DNA of 64,000 nucleotides. Origin: Devosia sp. Root436. GTDB taxonomy: Bacteria; Pseudomonadota; Alphaproteobacteria; Rhizobiales; Devosiaceae. The notes beneath the pieces were generated by a model. It was not told the origin of the DNA. It worked only from the letters and a program-made list of their open reading frames with translations, and ran no database searches. Made by a program: the position numbers and the translations under genes. This document shows positions 1 through 8,863 of the stretch, in pieces; position 1 is the first letter of the stretch; each line of letters opens with the position of its first letter. The DNA lies in NCBI RefSeq assembly GCF_001426345.1, contig NZ_LMEM01000011.1, forward strand, positions 124,001 to 188,000, in the 5' to 3' direction.

Positions 1-175
1 CACGCGGCGCTATTTGGTCAATCAGGATATGCGCGGTCTCGTCACCCCGCAGATCGAGGCCGGCGTGGTCGGCGGCAATGCCCGCGCTATCGGCGCCGCC
101 ACCAGCCCTCTGTTCGAGCGCTATTTCATGAATGGCAGCCAGGCCCTGTCGGCAGCTCGCAATGCCGGGCGGTAG
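1..175 (+). CDS. ROK-family protein, C-terminal fragment (5' end outside window)
   Basis: An open frame enters from the left edge (first full codon at base 2) and ends at TAG 173-175. The 57 visible residues include GGNARAIGAATSPLFERYF, which resembles the C-terminal helix region of ROK-family sugar kinases and repressors (an A-x-x-x-G-A-A-x-x-P-L-F pattern). The N-terminal half, which would show whether this is a kinase or an HTH-bearing repressor, lies outside the window. The next gene converges and its stop codon begins at the very next base. The family call rests on a short stretch. Confidence 0.55.
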   Translation, partial: TRRYLVNQDMRGLVTPQIEAGVVGGNARAIGAATSPLFERYFMNGSQALSAARNAGR

Positions 176-1606
176 CTAGTCGAAGCGCGCCATCGGGCCG
201 CCAGCCGAATAGGGCTGCCAGCCGCAGTCGCCGCTCCGCGCATAGGCGAACAGCGCTCCGGACATCCTGGCCGCCAGCGCTTCGGCTGTCTCGTCGCCCC
301 TGGCCAGCGGCACGCGGCTCAGGTCGCCGAAGACGAAGGGTTCGTCGGAGCCATGCGCCGCGCCCAGCCGCCCGCCTTCGAAAGCCGGGACCCAGGCAAA
401 TTCATAGGCAAAGCCGGTGCCACCAGCCGCCGCATGGCTGGCCAGTGTCCGCAGCGCCGGCTCGCGATAAATGGCGCGGGAAAGGAAGATTTCCTCATAT
501 TGCGTGAAGCTCAGCCCCGGTCTCTCCGCCTCCAATGCAGCAAGACTGGCCCCCGCACCGGCACCGTCGAAGCGGGCAATGGAGGCCAGCAAGGCCGCGC
601 GGCTCGTGACCTCGGGCATCATGCCGAAGGCGTACCACATGCGCGCCTCGTCACGCGCCCAGCCGGCCACAATCCGATGATCGCGGAAGCGACCCGAAGC
701 CAACCCGTCGAGCGGATGACGCTGCAGGCTCGCGCCATCGAGCACGATGCCGAAGGTCCGCCCGCCCGGCGCGTTGCGCTCGCCCAGATGGGTCGCCAGC
801 ACCTGTTCCTGCACTGCCAGGATCGTGTCGATGGGCAGCGCGCGCAAAGCCGCCTCGTCGCCCGGCGGCACGCCCGCCCGTTCCAGGAAATCGGCAGTCA
901 GCGCCGTCGCAGTCTCCGGCGCGATGATGCGGCTGGCCGGCCCGCTCATCAGCCAGACCCGGCGATAGAGGTCGGCCAGGCCATCGACGCCAAACAGGGC
1001 AGCGATGGTGAAAGACCCCGAGGACATGCCGGCCAGGGTGACATTGTCGGGGTCGCCGCCAAAGGCCGCGATATTGTCATGGACCCAGCGCAAGGCGGCG
1101 ATGAAGTCGAGCATGCCGCGATTGGCGGACGCATAATCCGGCCCGAACGCCTCACCCAGATGGAGGAAACCCAGCGCGCCGACGCGCATATTGGGGCGCA
1201 CCAGCACCACATTGCCATTGCGGGTGAAGGCCGCCTCGTTGTGGAACGAGCCATGCGCCGCGCCGCCCTGGAAGCCGCCGCCAAAGGCGTGGACGATCAC
1301 CGGCCGCCTTGCATTATCGGCGGCGGGCGTGTGGACGTTGAGATTGAGGCAGTCTTCACCGGTCTCGAAGCCATCGCCCTGTGGCGCCCAGGCCGGCGCG
1401 GAGCGAACGGCCTGCGGCGGCGCGAAGCGGTGGCGCGTCGCATCGACCAGTCCACGATTTTCGAAGCGGAGCGGCGCCTTGAAGCGCAGCGCACCCACAG
1501 GCGGCGCGGCATAGCGGATGCCGAGGAACCGATCCCCGCTCTGGTCGCGAAAGCCACGATAGACGGCCTCGCGGCTGGCAATATCGACCACGCTTGCGCC
1601 GCTCAT
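176..1606 (-). CDS. Type-B carboxylesterase (alpha/beta hydrolase)
   Basis: A 476-residue cytoplasmic carboxylesterase/cholinesterase-family hydrolase with no signal peptide. GEDCLNLN (83-90) is the family motif, HAFGGGF (106-112) is the oxyanion-hole loop, and G-M-S-S-G (193-197) carries the nucleophile Ser195. The elbow is usually GESAG, so the Glu and Ala positions are altered. A late GAAHGSDEPFVFG supplies the catalytic His. The ATG at 1606 overlaps the stop of the upstream ATPase gene by four bases; a longer frame to 1912 runs over that gene and is rejected. As the last gene of the ABC-transporter operon it probably hydrolyses an ester or lactone brought in by that transporter. The substrate is unknown. 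Confidence 0.88.
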   Translation of the reverse strand: MSGASVVDIASREAVYRGFRDQSGDRFLGIRYAAPPVGALRFKAPLRFENRGLVDATRHRFAPPQAVRSAPAWAPQGDGFETGEDCLNLNVHTPAADNARRPVIVHAFGGGFQGGAAHGSFHNEAAFTRNGNVVLVRPNMRVGALGFLHLGEAFGPDYASANRGMLDFIAALRWVHDNIAAFGGDPDNVTLAGMSSGSFTIAALFGVDGLADLYRRVWLMSGPASRIIAPETATALTADFLERAGVPPGDEAALRALPIDTILAVQEQVLATHLGERNAPGGRTFGIVLDGASLQRHPLDGLASGRFRDHRIVAGWARDEARMWYAFGMMPEVTSRAALLASIARFDGAGAGASLAALEAERPGLSFTQYEEIFLSRAIYREPALRTLASHAAAGGTGFAYEFAWVPAFEGGRLGAAHGSDEPFVFGDLSRVPLARGDETAEALAARMSGALFAYARSGDCGWQPYSAGGPMARFD

Positions 1607-2547
1607 GCCGCAACTGCCCCATCGAGCAGATGGCAGGCGGCCTTCTGGCCGCCACCAAGATCGCGCATTACCGGTTTTTCCACGGTGCAGCGCTCGAAAG
1701 CCTGCGGACAGCGCGTACGGAAGGCGCAGCCTGACGGCACGGCATGGGCGCTGGGAATCTCGCCCTTGAGCCGTGCCCTTTGGCCACCCGCCTTGCCCGG
1801 AGCCGAGACGAGGAGGGCTTGGGTATAGGGGTGGGCCGGCGCGCCATAGATGCGGTCGCGCGGCCCCTGCTCGACGATTTCGCCGAGATACATGACGCCG
1901 ATCTCGTCGCACATGAACTGCACCACCCGCAGGTCATGCGAGATGAACAGCATGGTGGTGCCGTGGCGGTCCTGCAGGTCGCGCATCAGGTTGAGCACCT
2001 GCGCCTGCACCGAGACGTCGAGCGCGCTGACCGGCTCGTCGGCGACGATCATTTCGGGATTGGTCGCCAGCGCCCGAGCAATGGCGATGCGCTGGCGCTG
2101 CCCGCCGGAAAATTCATGTGGATAGCGGTCGAGCGCCGCGCGGGGCATGCTGACTTCCGCCAGCAGCCGCTCGGCGGTCTTCAACTGCTCGGCAGGCGTG
2201 CCGATGCCATGCACCAGTTGCGGCTCGACCAGCGTATCGCGCACGCTCATGCGCGGATTGAGCGAGCCGAACGGGTCCTGGAAGATCATCTGCATATGGC
2301 GCCGCTCGGCGCGCAGGTCGCCGCTCGAAAGCCCAGCAAGATCCATGCCCCGAAAGCTGATCGAGCCGGCACTCGGCTCCACCAGCCGCAGCACCAGGCG
2401 GGCCGTGGTCGACTTGCCCGATCCCGACTCGCCCACCAATCCGAACGTCTTGCCGCGCGGGATGGAAAAACTCACATCGCGCACCGCCTTGACGGCCCGG
2501 AACGATTTGGAGAGGCCAGCGACGGAGAGGACGGTTTCGGTGCTCAT
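1603..2547 (-). CDS. Oligopeptide/dipeptide-type ABC transporter ATPase (DppF/OppF-like)
   Basis: The second of two cytoplasmic ATPases of a peptide/nickel-family importer, 314 residues. It has Walker A GESGSGKST (39-47), signature FSGGQRQR (146-153) and Walker B MIVADEP (166-172). The C-terminal oligopeptide-transporter extension contains HPYTQALL and a Cys-rich stretch (GCAFRTRCPQAFERC). The ATG at 2547 is chosen because it overlaps the DppD-like stop by four bases; an upstream extension to 2673 is shadow. It pairs with the neighbouring ATPase, two permeases and binding protein. Family membership is certain. The substrate is not: this family also moves opines, sugars, heme and other solutes. 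Confidence 0.92.
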   Translation of the reverse strand: MSTETVLSVAGLSKSFRAVKAVRDVSFSIPRGKTFGLVGESGSGKSTTARLVLRLVEPSAGSISFRGMDLAGLSSGDLRAERRHMQMIFQDPFGSLNPRMSVRDTLVEPQLVHGIGTPAEQLKTAERLLAEVSMPRAALDRYPHEFSGGQRQRIAIARALATNPEMIVADEPVSALDVSVQAQVLNLMRDLQDRHGTTMLFISHDLRVVQFMCDEIGVMYLGEIVEQGPRDRIYGAPAHPYTQALLVSAPGKAGGQRARLKGEIPSAHAVPSGCAFRTRCPQAFERCTVEKPVMRDLGGGQKAACHLLDGAVAA

Positions 2548-3563
2548 GGCATGGTCTCCAGCGGGTGCCAGCAGCGGGCGTCGGTCGGGCCATGTCGTTC
2601 GAGCGACGGGCGGGTGCCGCATTGGCCATCGGCGCGGCTGCAGCGCGGCGCGAAGCGGCAGCCTTCCGGCCACTGCCCCACCGGCGGCACCGTGCCCAGG
2701 ATCGGGGTCAGGCGGGTGCGGCCATCGTCATGGGCCGGCACCGCATCGATCAGACCTCGCGCATAGGGATGGGCCGGGGCGCGCACCACATCGGCGCTCA
2801 AGCCGCGCTCGACCACGTCGCCGGCATACATCACCACCGCCTTCTCACAGAAATCGCCCACCACTTCGAGATCGTGGGTGATGAACAGCATGGCCAGGTT
2901 CAACTCGCGGCGCATGTCGTCGAGCAGGTCGAGCACCTGCGCCTGGATGGTCACATCGAGCGCCGTGGTCGGTTCGTCGGCAATGATCAGTGACGGTCCG
3001 CAGGAAATGGCCAGCGCGATCATCACCCGCTGGCGCATGCCGCCGGACAGTTCATGCACATAGCCCTTGAGGATGTCGCGGGCCCGCGGAATCCCCACCC
3101 GGCCGAGCAGTTCGGCGGCCCGGTCGGTCGCCGCGCCGTGGCTCAGCCCCAGATTGTGCCGGAGCGTATCGGTCATCTGCCGGCCGATGCTGAGCGTGGG
3201 ATGCAGAGCCGTCATCGGCTCCTGAAAGATGAAGCCCATATGCCGGCCGCACAGCCGGCGACGGTCGCGGGGCGACAGACCCGAGATCACCTTGCCATTG
3301 AGGGTGATGGTGCCGGTGATAACAGCATTGTCAGGGGCGATGCCCATGATGGCCGAGGCGGTGATCGACTTGCCGCAGCCGCTTTCACCCACCAGAGCCA
3401 CCGCCTCGCCTTCGCGGATGGAGAAGGACACGTCGGTGACGATGGGCAGTAGCCCATCGGCGTTGCGCAGGGACAGGCCGAGGTCCTCGACGGCCAGCAC
3501 GGTGGGTCGTTCGGTTTGCGGCGACACAAGATCGGCCGGCAATGGGGCGATGTGCGCGGTCAT
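2544..3563 (-). CDS. Oligopeptide/dipeptide-type ABC transporter ATPase (DppD/OppD-like)
   Basis: First ATPase of the importer, 339 residues. Walker A is GESGCGKS (59-66), the signature is LSGGMRQR, Walker B is LIIADEP, and the C-terminal extension has HPYARGL and Cys residues in [15 protein letters not shown], typical of OppD/DppD. About 20 extra residues precede the nucleotide-binding domain. The start at 3563 overlaps the upstream permease stop by four bases, and the stop overlaps the next ATPase in the same way, so the pair is translationally coupled. Confidence 0.92.
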   Translation of the reverse strand: MTAHIAPLPADLVSPQTERPTVLAVEDLGLSLRNADGLLPIVTDVSFSIREGEAVALVGESGCGKSITASAIMGIAPDNAVITGTITLNGKVISGLSPRDRRRLCGRHMGFIFQEPMTALHPTLSIGRQMTDTLRHNLGLSHGAATDRAAELLGRVGIPRARDILKGYVHELSGGMRQRVMIALAISCGPSLIIADEPTTALDVTIQAQVLDLLDDMRRELNLAMLFITHDLEVVGDFCEKAVVMYAGDVVERGLSADVVRAPAHPYARGLIDAVPAHDDGRTRLTPILGTVPPVGQWPEGCRFAPRCSRADGQCGTRPSLERHGPTDARCWHPLETMP

Positions 3564-4504
3564 TGGTAGCGGATCCGGGGGTCAAGAATGGCATAGATGA
3601 GGTCGATGGCGAGGTTGAGCACCGCCAGCACCAGCGAAATGGTGAGCACGCCGCCCTCGACCAGCGGATAGTCGCGCCGCCCCACCGCCTCGACCAGCAT
3701 GCGGCCAAGGCCCGGCAAAGCGAAGATGATCTCGATGGTCACGGCGCCACCCAGCATATAGCCGGCCGACAGCCCCGCCACTGTGATCACCGGCATGGCG
3801 GCGGTCCGCATGGCGTAGCGGCCGATAACCGTGCTTTCCGGCAGTCCCTGGGCGCGGGCCGTGGTGATATAGGGCTCGTTGAGCACATCGAGCATCGAGG
3901 AGCGCATCATGCGCGTCATCAGGGCCGACTGCCGCACGCCGAGCGCCATCGCCGGCATGAAGATGGTCGCGGCGAAGGCGACGATGCCGGCCGAGGGCGG
4001 GTTGTAGCCGGCCACCGGAAACCAGCGCAGGGTCACCGCGAAGAGGAAGATCAGCAGCAGCGCGAACCAGAATTCGGGCAGCGATATGCCCAGAACGGCG
4101 GTCGTCACCACGCCGCGGTCGATCGGCTTGTTTCGGTTCATGGCCGAGATCAGGCCCATGCTGACGCCGATCAGCACGGCCAGCGTCAGCGCCACCAGCG
4201 TCAGCAGGATTGTCACGCCGGCATAGCGCGGAATGATCTGCATGACCGGCTCGCGGAAGAAGATCGAATTGCCCAGGTCGAGCGTGACGATGCCTTTGAG
4301 CCAGAGCAGGAACTGCACAAAGATGGGCTGGTCGAGCCCGAGCTGGGTCCGCAAGGCGGCGATCTGTTCGGCCGTAGCCTGATCGCCAAGCATCATGCCG
4401 GCGGGGTCGCCGGGCGACAGGCGCAGCAGCAGGAAGACCAGGATCAGCGGCACGAAGATCGTGGGCAGGATCAGCAGGAAGCGTTTTCCAAGATAGCGCA
4501 GCAT
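3560..4504 (-). CDS. ABC transporter permease (DppB/OppB-like)
   Basis: Inner-membrane permease of 314 residues. It opens with MLRYLGKRFLL and a long hydrophobic segment, then RLSPGDPAGMMLG, a typical OppB/DppB N-terminus. The loop TTARAQGLPESTVIGRY is the EAA-type motif that docks the ATPase. About six membrane segments are visible. The ATG at 4504 is preferred over an upstream extension to 4573 because the latter overlaps the partner permease and adds non-homologous sequence. One base separates it from the DppC-like gene. Confidence 0.92.
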   Translation of the reverse strand: MLRYLGKRFLLILPTIFVPLILVFLLLRLSPGDPAGMMLGDQATAEQIAALRTQLGLDQPIFVQFLLWLKGIVTLDLGNSIFFREPVMQIIPRYAGVTILLTLVALTLAVLIGVSMGLISAMNRNKPIDRGVVTTAVLGISLPEFWFALLLIFLFAVTLRWFPVAGYNPPSAGIVAFAATIFMPAMALGVRQSALMTRMMRSSMLDVLNEPYITTARAQGLPESTVIGRYAMRTAAMPVITVAGLSAGYMLGGAVTIEIIFALPGLGRMLVEAVGRRDYPLVEGGVLTISLVLAVLNLAIDLIYAILDPRIRYQ

Positions 4505-4505
4505 G

Positions 4506-5408
4506 TCAGCGCCTCCGTGCCAGGCGCGGATCGAGAATATCGCGCAAACTGTCGCCCAGAAGATTGAGGGCAAGAATGGTGAGCATCAGCGCCAGGCCCG
4601 GAAACAGCACGATCCAGGGCGCCTGGGCGATGTAATTGCGCGCTTCGGTCAGCGCGTTACCCCAGCTCAATTCCTTGGGCCCGATGCCCACGCCGATGAA
4701 GCTCAGCCCCGCTTCACCCAGCACGGCGGCGGAGAAGATGAACGACGCCTGCACCAGGATGGGCGAGCTCACGGCGGGCAGGATATAGCGGGTGAACAGC
4801 CGCAGCGTCGGCACGCCGACGGCGCGGGCCGCCTCGATCATCTGCAATTCACGGATCACCAGCACCTGGCCGCGCACCACGCGCAGACTGGGGGCGATAA
4901 GCACGATGGAAAGCGAGGTGATGACCGTGGTCATCGAGGGCCCCATGATACCGGCGGCGGCGGTGGCCAGCACGATGCCGGGAAAGGCCATCAGCCCATC
5001 GACCAAGCGCATCAGCACCACGTCGACCTGCCGGTAGAAGCCGGAAATCGCGCCGAGCACCACGGCGATGGACATGGAAATGGCGGTGACGACGAGGCCG
5101 ACGAACAGCGAGGTGCGCCCGCCATGCAGCACCATCTTGAACATGTCGCGCCCCAGATTGTCGGTGCCGAAGAAATGCTCGGCGCCGGGGGGTATGAAAC
5201 GGTCGGCAGGGCTGACGCGCAGCGGGTTGCCCGGCGCCAGGAGCGGCGCAAGCACCGCGCTCAGGGTCAGGATCGCCAGCATGACGATGGACGCCATGGC
5301 CGTGGGATTGGCCAGCAGCCTTTGCCAGACCGTCTTGTTGGTGGTGACGAAGGCCTCTTCGTCACCACCGGGCAGGCGGTCGGGAGATGTCGCCTGGGTA
5401 AGGGTCAT
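4506..5408 (-). CDS. ABC transporter permease (DppC/OppC-like)
   Basis: Second inner-membrane permease, 300 residues. The N-terminal cytoplasmic segment and first membrane helix (about 33-55) are followed by FFGTDNLGRDMF, diagnostic for OppC/DppC. EAARAVGVPTLRLFTRY is the EAA loop. It ends in LDPRLARRR. The start at 5408 lies three bases after the binding-protein stop. It forms a heterodimeric channel with the DppB-like partner. Confidence 0.92.
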   Translation of the reverse strand: MTLTQATSPDRLPGGDEEAFVTTNKTVWQRLLANPTAMASIVMLAILTLSAVLAPLLAPGNPLRVSPADRFIPPGAEHFFGTDNLGRDMFKMVLHGGRTSLFVGLVVTAISMSIAVVLGAISGFYRQVDVVLMRLVDGLMAFPGIVLATAAAGIMGPSMTTVITSLSIVLIAPSLRVVRGQVLVIRELQMIEAARAVGVPTLRLFTRYILPAVSSPILVQASFIFSAAVLGEAGLSFIGVGIGPKELSWGNALTEARNYIAQAPWIVLFPGLALMLTILALNLLGDSLRDILDPRLARRR

Positions 5409-5411
5409 TGA

Positions 5412-6983
5412 TCAGCTCTGCGGGGGCGGGGCGACATTGTAGTAGTCGCCGGCGCGCGATGGAATGCGGGCCGGATTCCCCACACCCTTGCGGATGCCAT
5501 ACATGTTCGCCTCGGTGCCGAACTTGATGAACGGGAACTGGTCATAGGCCAGGGCATGCAGCTTCTCGAAGATCGCCTTGCGTTCATCGGGATCGATCGT
5601 GGTGGCGATCTGCTGCATCAGCTCCATCTTGTCCGGATCTTCCCAAAAGCCGGGATAGCTGGCGTTGAAATAGGCGATCGAAGTCGGATCGACATAGGTC
5701 GGTAGGAAGCTGGAGAAAGCGTCCATCGCCGTGGCGTCGGCACGGGCCTGGATATAGTTGGCCATCGGCGATTCGACGATTTCGACGTTGATCCCGTATT
5801 CCTCCAACTGCTGGGAGGCGGTGATCGCGGTCAGGAAATGCTTCTGGTACTGCTCGGAAGCCACCAGCCAGCGGATCGGCTCGCCATTGTAGTTCGAGGC
5901 GGCCAAATATTCCTTCACCTTGTCCGGGTTGGGCGTGCCGAAGCCTTCGGGAACGCCTGCCGTGGTGTACCAGAAGGAGTTCGGATCGGGAATCCAGCTT
6001 GGATCGAGCGTATAGAATTCCGGGTTGCCCACCGAGGCGAGCATGATCGGCTCCATCTCCAGCGCGTAATACATCGCCCGGCGCAGGTTGACGTCGGCGG
6101 CCACGCCTTCCTTGGTGTTGAACACCACAGTCAGCGACTGGTTGTTGGGCACCACCACGGCTTCGGTATTGGGGTCGTTCTGCAGCGCATCGTAGAAATC
6201 GCTGGGCAGCTCGCCGGCAATGTCGATTTCGCCGGTGATCAGCGAGTCGCGGCGCACCGAGGCTTCCGGCATCAGGCGGAAGACAATCTGGTCGGCATAG
6301 GCATGCTTCATGCCCGATGCGCTCGAGCTGGGCTCGCTGCGGCTGGCATAGTCGTCCCAGCGGGTCATAGTCACGCCCTGGTCGGGCTGGTATTCGGTCA
6401 GCGTATAGGGCCCGGTGCAATCGAGGCCGCGGGTGGCTTCGGTGGGCGAAGCGCCTTCCAGCGAAGCCGTTGACATGATCACCGCCTGCGATCCGGCCAG
6501 CAGGCCCGGAATGATCGGCGACGGCGCTGGCAGCTCGAACACCACGGTCTTGGCGTCGGGGGCCGTGATGGCGGACACCGCGCCCTTGAAGGCGGCGCCG
6601 ATACCGGCCGATTCCCGGAAGCGCTCCAGCGAGGCCACCACGTCGGCCGAAGTCAGGGCGGCCCCGGAGTGGAATTTCAGCCCCTCACGCAAGGTAACCG
6701 TCAGCGTCTTGCCATCCTCGCCATAGGCGAAGCTGTCGGCCAGCATGGGCTGGGGCGTCCAGCTTTCGTCGAGCGCGAACAGGCCTTCGCAAACCACGCC
6801 CGCCGTTGCCCAGTTCACGCCGAAGGTGGTGACCACCGGATCGGGCGAGGGCGCCATCTGCGAAATGGCGATGCGCAGGGTGCCGCCCTGCGGAAAGTCC
6901 TGGGCCAGCACCGGCTGAGCCGCCACGACGGCAAGCGACGCCCCGGCCAGCAAGGCCCGTCGCATGACAGAATCGAGCTTCAT
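5412..6983 (-). CDS. Periplasmic solute-binding protein, family 5 (peptide/opine type)
   Basis: 523 residues of the SBP_bac_5 family. A Sec signal peptide (positive start, hydrophobic core AGASLAVVAA, cleavage near VLAQ, residues 24-28) lacks a lipobox Cys, so a soluble periplasmic protein is expected. The mature part starts QDFPQGGTLRIAIS, as in many alphaproteobacterial opine, peptide or glycoside binders. GGGAGG lies 7-12 bases upstream of the ATG. It is first of the transporter genes, 20 bases after the AtuA-like pair. The ligand cannot be inferred from sequence alone. Confidence 0.92.
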   Translation of the reverse strand: MKLDSVMRRALLAGASLAVVAAQPVLAQDFPQGGTLRIAISQMAPSPDPVVTTFGVNWATAGVVCEGLFALDESWTPQPMLADSFAYGEDGKTLTVTLREGLKFHSGAALTSADVVASLERFRESAGIGAAFKGAVSAITAPDAKTVVFELPAPSPIIPGLLAGSQAVIMSTASLEGASPTEATRGLDCTGPYTLTEYQPDQGVTMTRWDDYASRSEPSSSASGMKHAYADQIVFRLMPEASVRRDSLITGEIDIAGELPSDFYDALQNDPNTEAVVVPNNQSLTVVFNTKEGVAADVNLRRAMYYALEMEPIMLASVGNPEFYTLDPSWIPDPNSFWYTTAGVPEGFGTPNPDKVKEYLAASNYNGEPIRWLVASEQYQKHFLTAITASQQLEEYGINVEIVESPMANYIQARADATAMDAFSSFLPTYVDPTSIAYFNASYPGFWEDPDKMELMQQIATTIDPDERKAIFEKLHALAYDQFPFIKFGTEANMYGIRKGVGNPARIPSRAGDYYNVAPPPQS

Positions 6984-7003
6984 TTCTTCCTCCCTTGTTG
7001 CCC

Positions 7004-7384
7004 TTAGCGGGCAGTTTGCAGCACAGGTTCGGCCGCCTGGCCTTCACCTGGTTCGACGGGCACCCGGACGTCCAATCCGAGTACGAGATAGCTCAGGCAC
7101 TTGCCGTGGGTGTCCACGGCCAAGCTCGAATTGACGCCACCCTCCAGCGCATCCTCGATGACGAAGTTGAGGATGCCCAGGCGGGGCAGTTCGTAGCGGG
7201 TGACCTGGGTAACGCCGCGATAAGCGAACAGGGCGGCCACCCGCTCGGCGGTCACTTCGGCCTCCAGCACAGGCCAGTGACGGGCCTCGAAGGCGATGAT
7301 GTTGACGTTGAGCCGGTTGCCCTTGTCACCCGAGCGGCCATGGGCGATCCGGTGCAGGCTCACTATCTGCGTGGACGCGGTCAC
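7004..7384 (-). CDS. AtuA-associated small C-terminal-domain protein
   Basis: A 126-residue protein starting at GTG 7384, overlapping the preceding stop as GTGA. The sequence SLHRIAHGRSGDKGNRLNVNIIAF matches the short domain found at the C-terminus of some AtuA (DUF1446) proteins and encoded separately in others. Its biochemical role is not established. Tight coupling with the AtuA-like gene suggests the two form one complex. A longer frame to 7507 is rejected because it overlaps the AtuA gene with Arg-rich shadow sequence. Confidence 0.8.
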   Translation of the reverse strand: MTASTQIVSLHRIAHGRSGDKGNRLNVNIIAFEARHWPVLEAEVTAERVAALFAYRGVTQVTRYELPRLGILNFVIEDALEGGVNSSLAVDTHGKCLSYLVLGLDVRVPVEPGEGQAAEPVLQTAR

Positions 7385-8745
7385 GGCTGCTCTCCCGCAA
7401 AATGGAAACGGGTTTCGACCAGCGCGCGCGGCACCATATGCGACAGTGTCCGCACGCGCGGGCGCACGCTCTGGCGCACGCCGCCGCCGCCGGCCGGCCC
7501 GCAGCAATAGAGGGCGTTGACCTCCTGCACCGCCCGCTCGACCTCACGCTGCGAGCCGCCACCAAAGGCGAAGCGCACGCGATAGTCGCCGGAGGGCGTA
7601 TCGGCGAAATCGGCGAGGAAATCGCCGTCGTCGGAATCGAAGGCGCTGACCGTGCCGATGATATCGGCGCGGTAGCGCACCGGGATGGCGCGCATGCGGA
7701 CCCGCTCATTGATGGTGGTAATGGCCAGTCGCGCCCGCGCCAGGGCATTGTGCCCGGCATAGGAAATCTCCGCCTCGCCCAGCCAGTCGCCATAGAAGCT
7801 GACCGTGGCCTTGAGCCGGGCCGGCGCCGCATGGCCCCGGGCGCCGGTGACGCGCACGCGGTCGGGCCCCACCTGCTCCAGGTCGACATCGGTAATATCG
7901 AGCGTCACATCGGGGGTGAGGTAGGCTGCCGGGTCGTGAATCTCGTAGAGCAGTTGCTCCTTGACCGTGCGCAGGTCGACCAGCCCGCCGGTGCCCTTGG
8001 CCTTGGTGATGACGAAGCTGCCATCGGCCGCGACCTCGGCAATGGGAAAGCCGATATCGGCGGTGCCGGGGACATCCTTGAAGCCCGGATCGGCAAAGAA
8101 GCCACCCGAAACCTGCGCCCCGCATTCGAGCAGATGCCCGACCAGCGTCCCCGCGGCGATGCGATCGAGATCGTCCCAAGACCAGTTGAAATGCGCCACC
8201 AGCGGCCCCAACGCAAGCGCCGGATCGGCCACCCTGCCGGTGACCACGACCTGTGCGCCGGCCCTGATGGCGTCGGCAATGGCTCCGGCCCCCAGATAGG
8301 CGTTGATGGCAATGACATCGCCATCGATGCCGGGCAGCCTGCCGTCGCCATCCCAGCGCTCGGTCTGCGACAGGTCGATGCGGCCAACGAGGTCGTCACC
8401 CGAGACCACGGCGATGCGCAGGTTGCCGAGGCCGAGCCGGGTCGCCAGCGCCTGGATGGCGGCGGCGGCGGCCGGGGGATTGGCCTGACCGAAATTGCCG
8501 ACGATGACGATGCCTGATGACACGCAGAGGGAGAGGATGGGTTCGAGCAGGTCTTCGAGCAGCGGCTCGTAGCCGCGCGCCGCGTCCTGCCGCTTGGCGA
8601 TCTGCCCCAGCGCCAGGGTGCGTTCGCCCAAGGTCTCGAAGATCACGGCCCCGCCCTCGCCGGCGGCAGCAATTGCCGCCACCACCGATTGCGGGGCGTC
8701 GATGCGGTCGCCCGAAAAGCCAGCGCCACTGCCAATGCGATACAC
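7381..8745 (-). CDS. AtuA/DUF1446-family acyl-CoA catabolism protein
   Basis: 454 residues with the AtuA-type core: RIGSGAGFSGDRIDAP near the N-terminus, then VIFETLGERTLALGQ, a Gly-rich VGNFGQANPPAAA and GRVADPALALGPLVAHF. AtuA is known from acyclic terpene (citronellol/geraniol) degradation, but the family is wider and its chemistry is unclear. Two starts are possible. The GTG at 8745 has AGGGAGG about six bases upstream; the ATG at 8766 (seven residues longer) lacks a Shine-Dalgarno sequence and abuts the operator-like dyad. I prefer 8745. It heads the eight-gene operon and is divergent from the GntR gene. Confidence 0.82.
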   Translation of the reverse strand: MYRIGSGAGFSGDRIDAPQSVVAAIAAAGEGGAVIFETLGERTLALGQIAKRQDAARGYEPLLEDLLEPILSLCVSSGIVIVGNFGQANPPAAAAAIQALATRLGLGNLRIAVVSGDDLVGRIDLSQTERWDGDGRLPGIDGDVIAINAYLGAGAIADAIRAGAQVVVTGRVADPALALGPLVAHFNWSWDDLDRIAAGTLVGHLLECGAQVSGGFFADPGFKDVPGTADIGFPIAEVAADGSFVITKAKGTGGLVDLRTVKEQLLYEIHDPAAYLTPDVTLDITDVDLEQVGPDRVRVTGARGHAAPARLKATVSFYGDWLGEAEISYAGHNALARARLAITTINERVRMRAIPVRYRADIIGTVSAFDSDDGDFLADFADTPSGDYRVRFAFGGGSQREVERAVQEVNALYCCGPAGGGGVRQSVRPRVRTLSHMVPRALVETRFHFAGEQP

Positions 8746-8767
8746 GTAGACCTCCCTGATCGCCATT

Positions 8768-8803
8768 ATCATCGTTATGATTATCGATAATGTCAACGAT
8801 GAT
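8768..8803. promoter_or_regulatory. 36-bp interrupted palindrome, candidate GntR operator
   Basis: Outer arms ATCATCGTT (8768-8776) and AACGATGAT (8795-8803) are perfect inverted repeats. A perfect 12-bp palindrome ATTATCGATAAT (8780-8791) has exactly the same centre (8785.5). Thirty of 36 positions are symmetric. The AT-rich dyad lies between the divergent AtuA-like and GntR genes in an otherwise GC-rich window, as expected of an autoregulated operator covering both promoters. That the neighbouring GntR protein is the binder is inferred. Confidence 0.75.
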
Positions 8804-8863
8804 TGTCTGGCTGTGGAAACTTGGCTAGGTTGGCTCCCGTTGGAGCATGGATTCGAGGGGCGT

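Noticed and set aside
3542..5411. Long His/Gln/Asp-rich plus-strand frames opposite the permease genes
   Set aside because: The composition is the antisense of hydrophobic membrane segments. The minus-strand permeases have clear family motifs.
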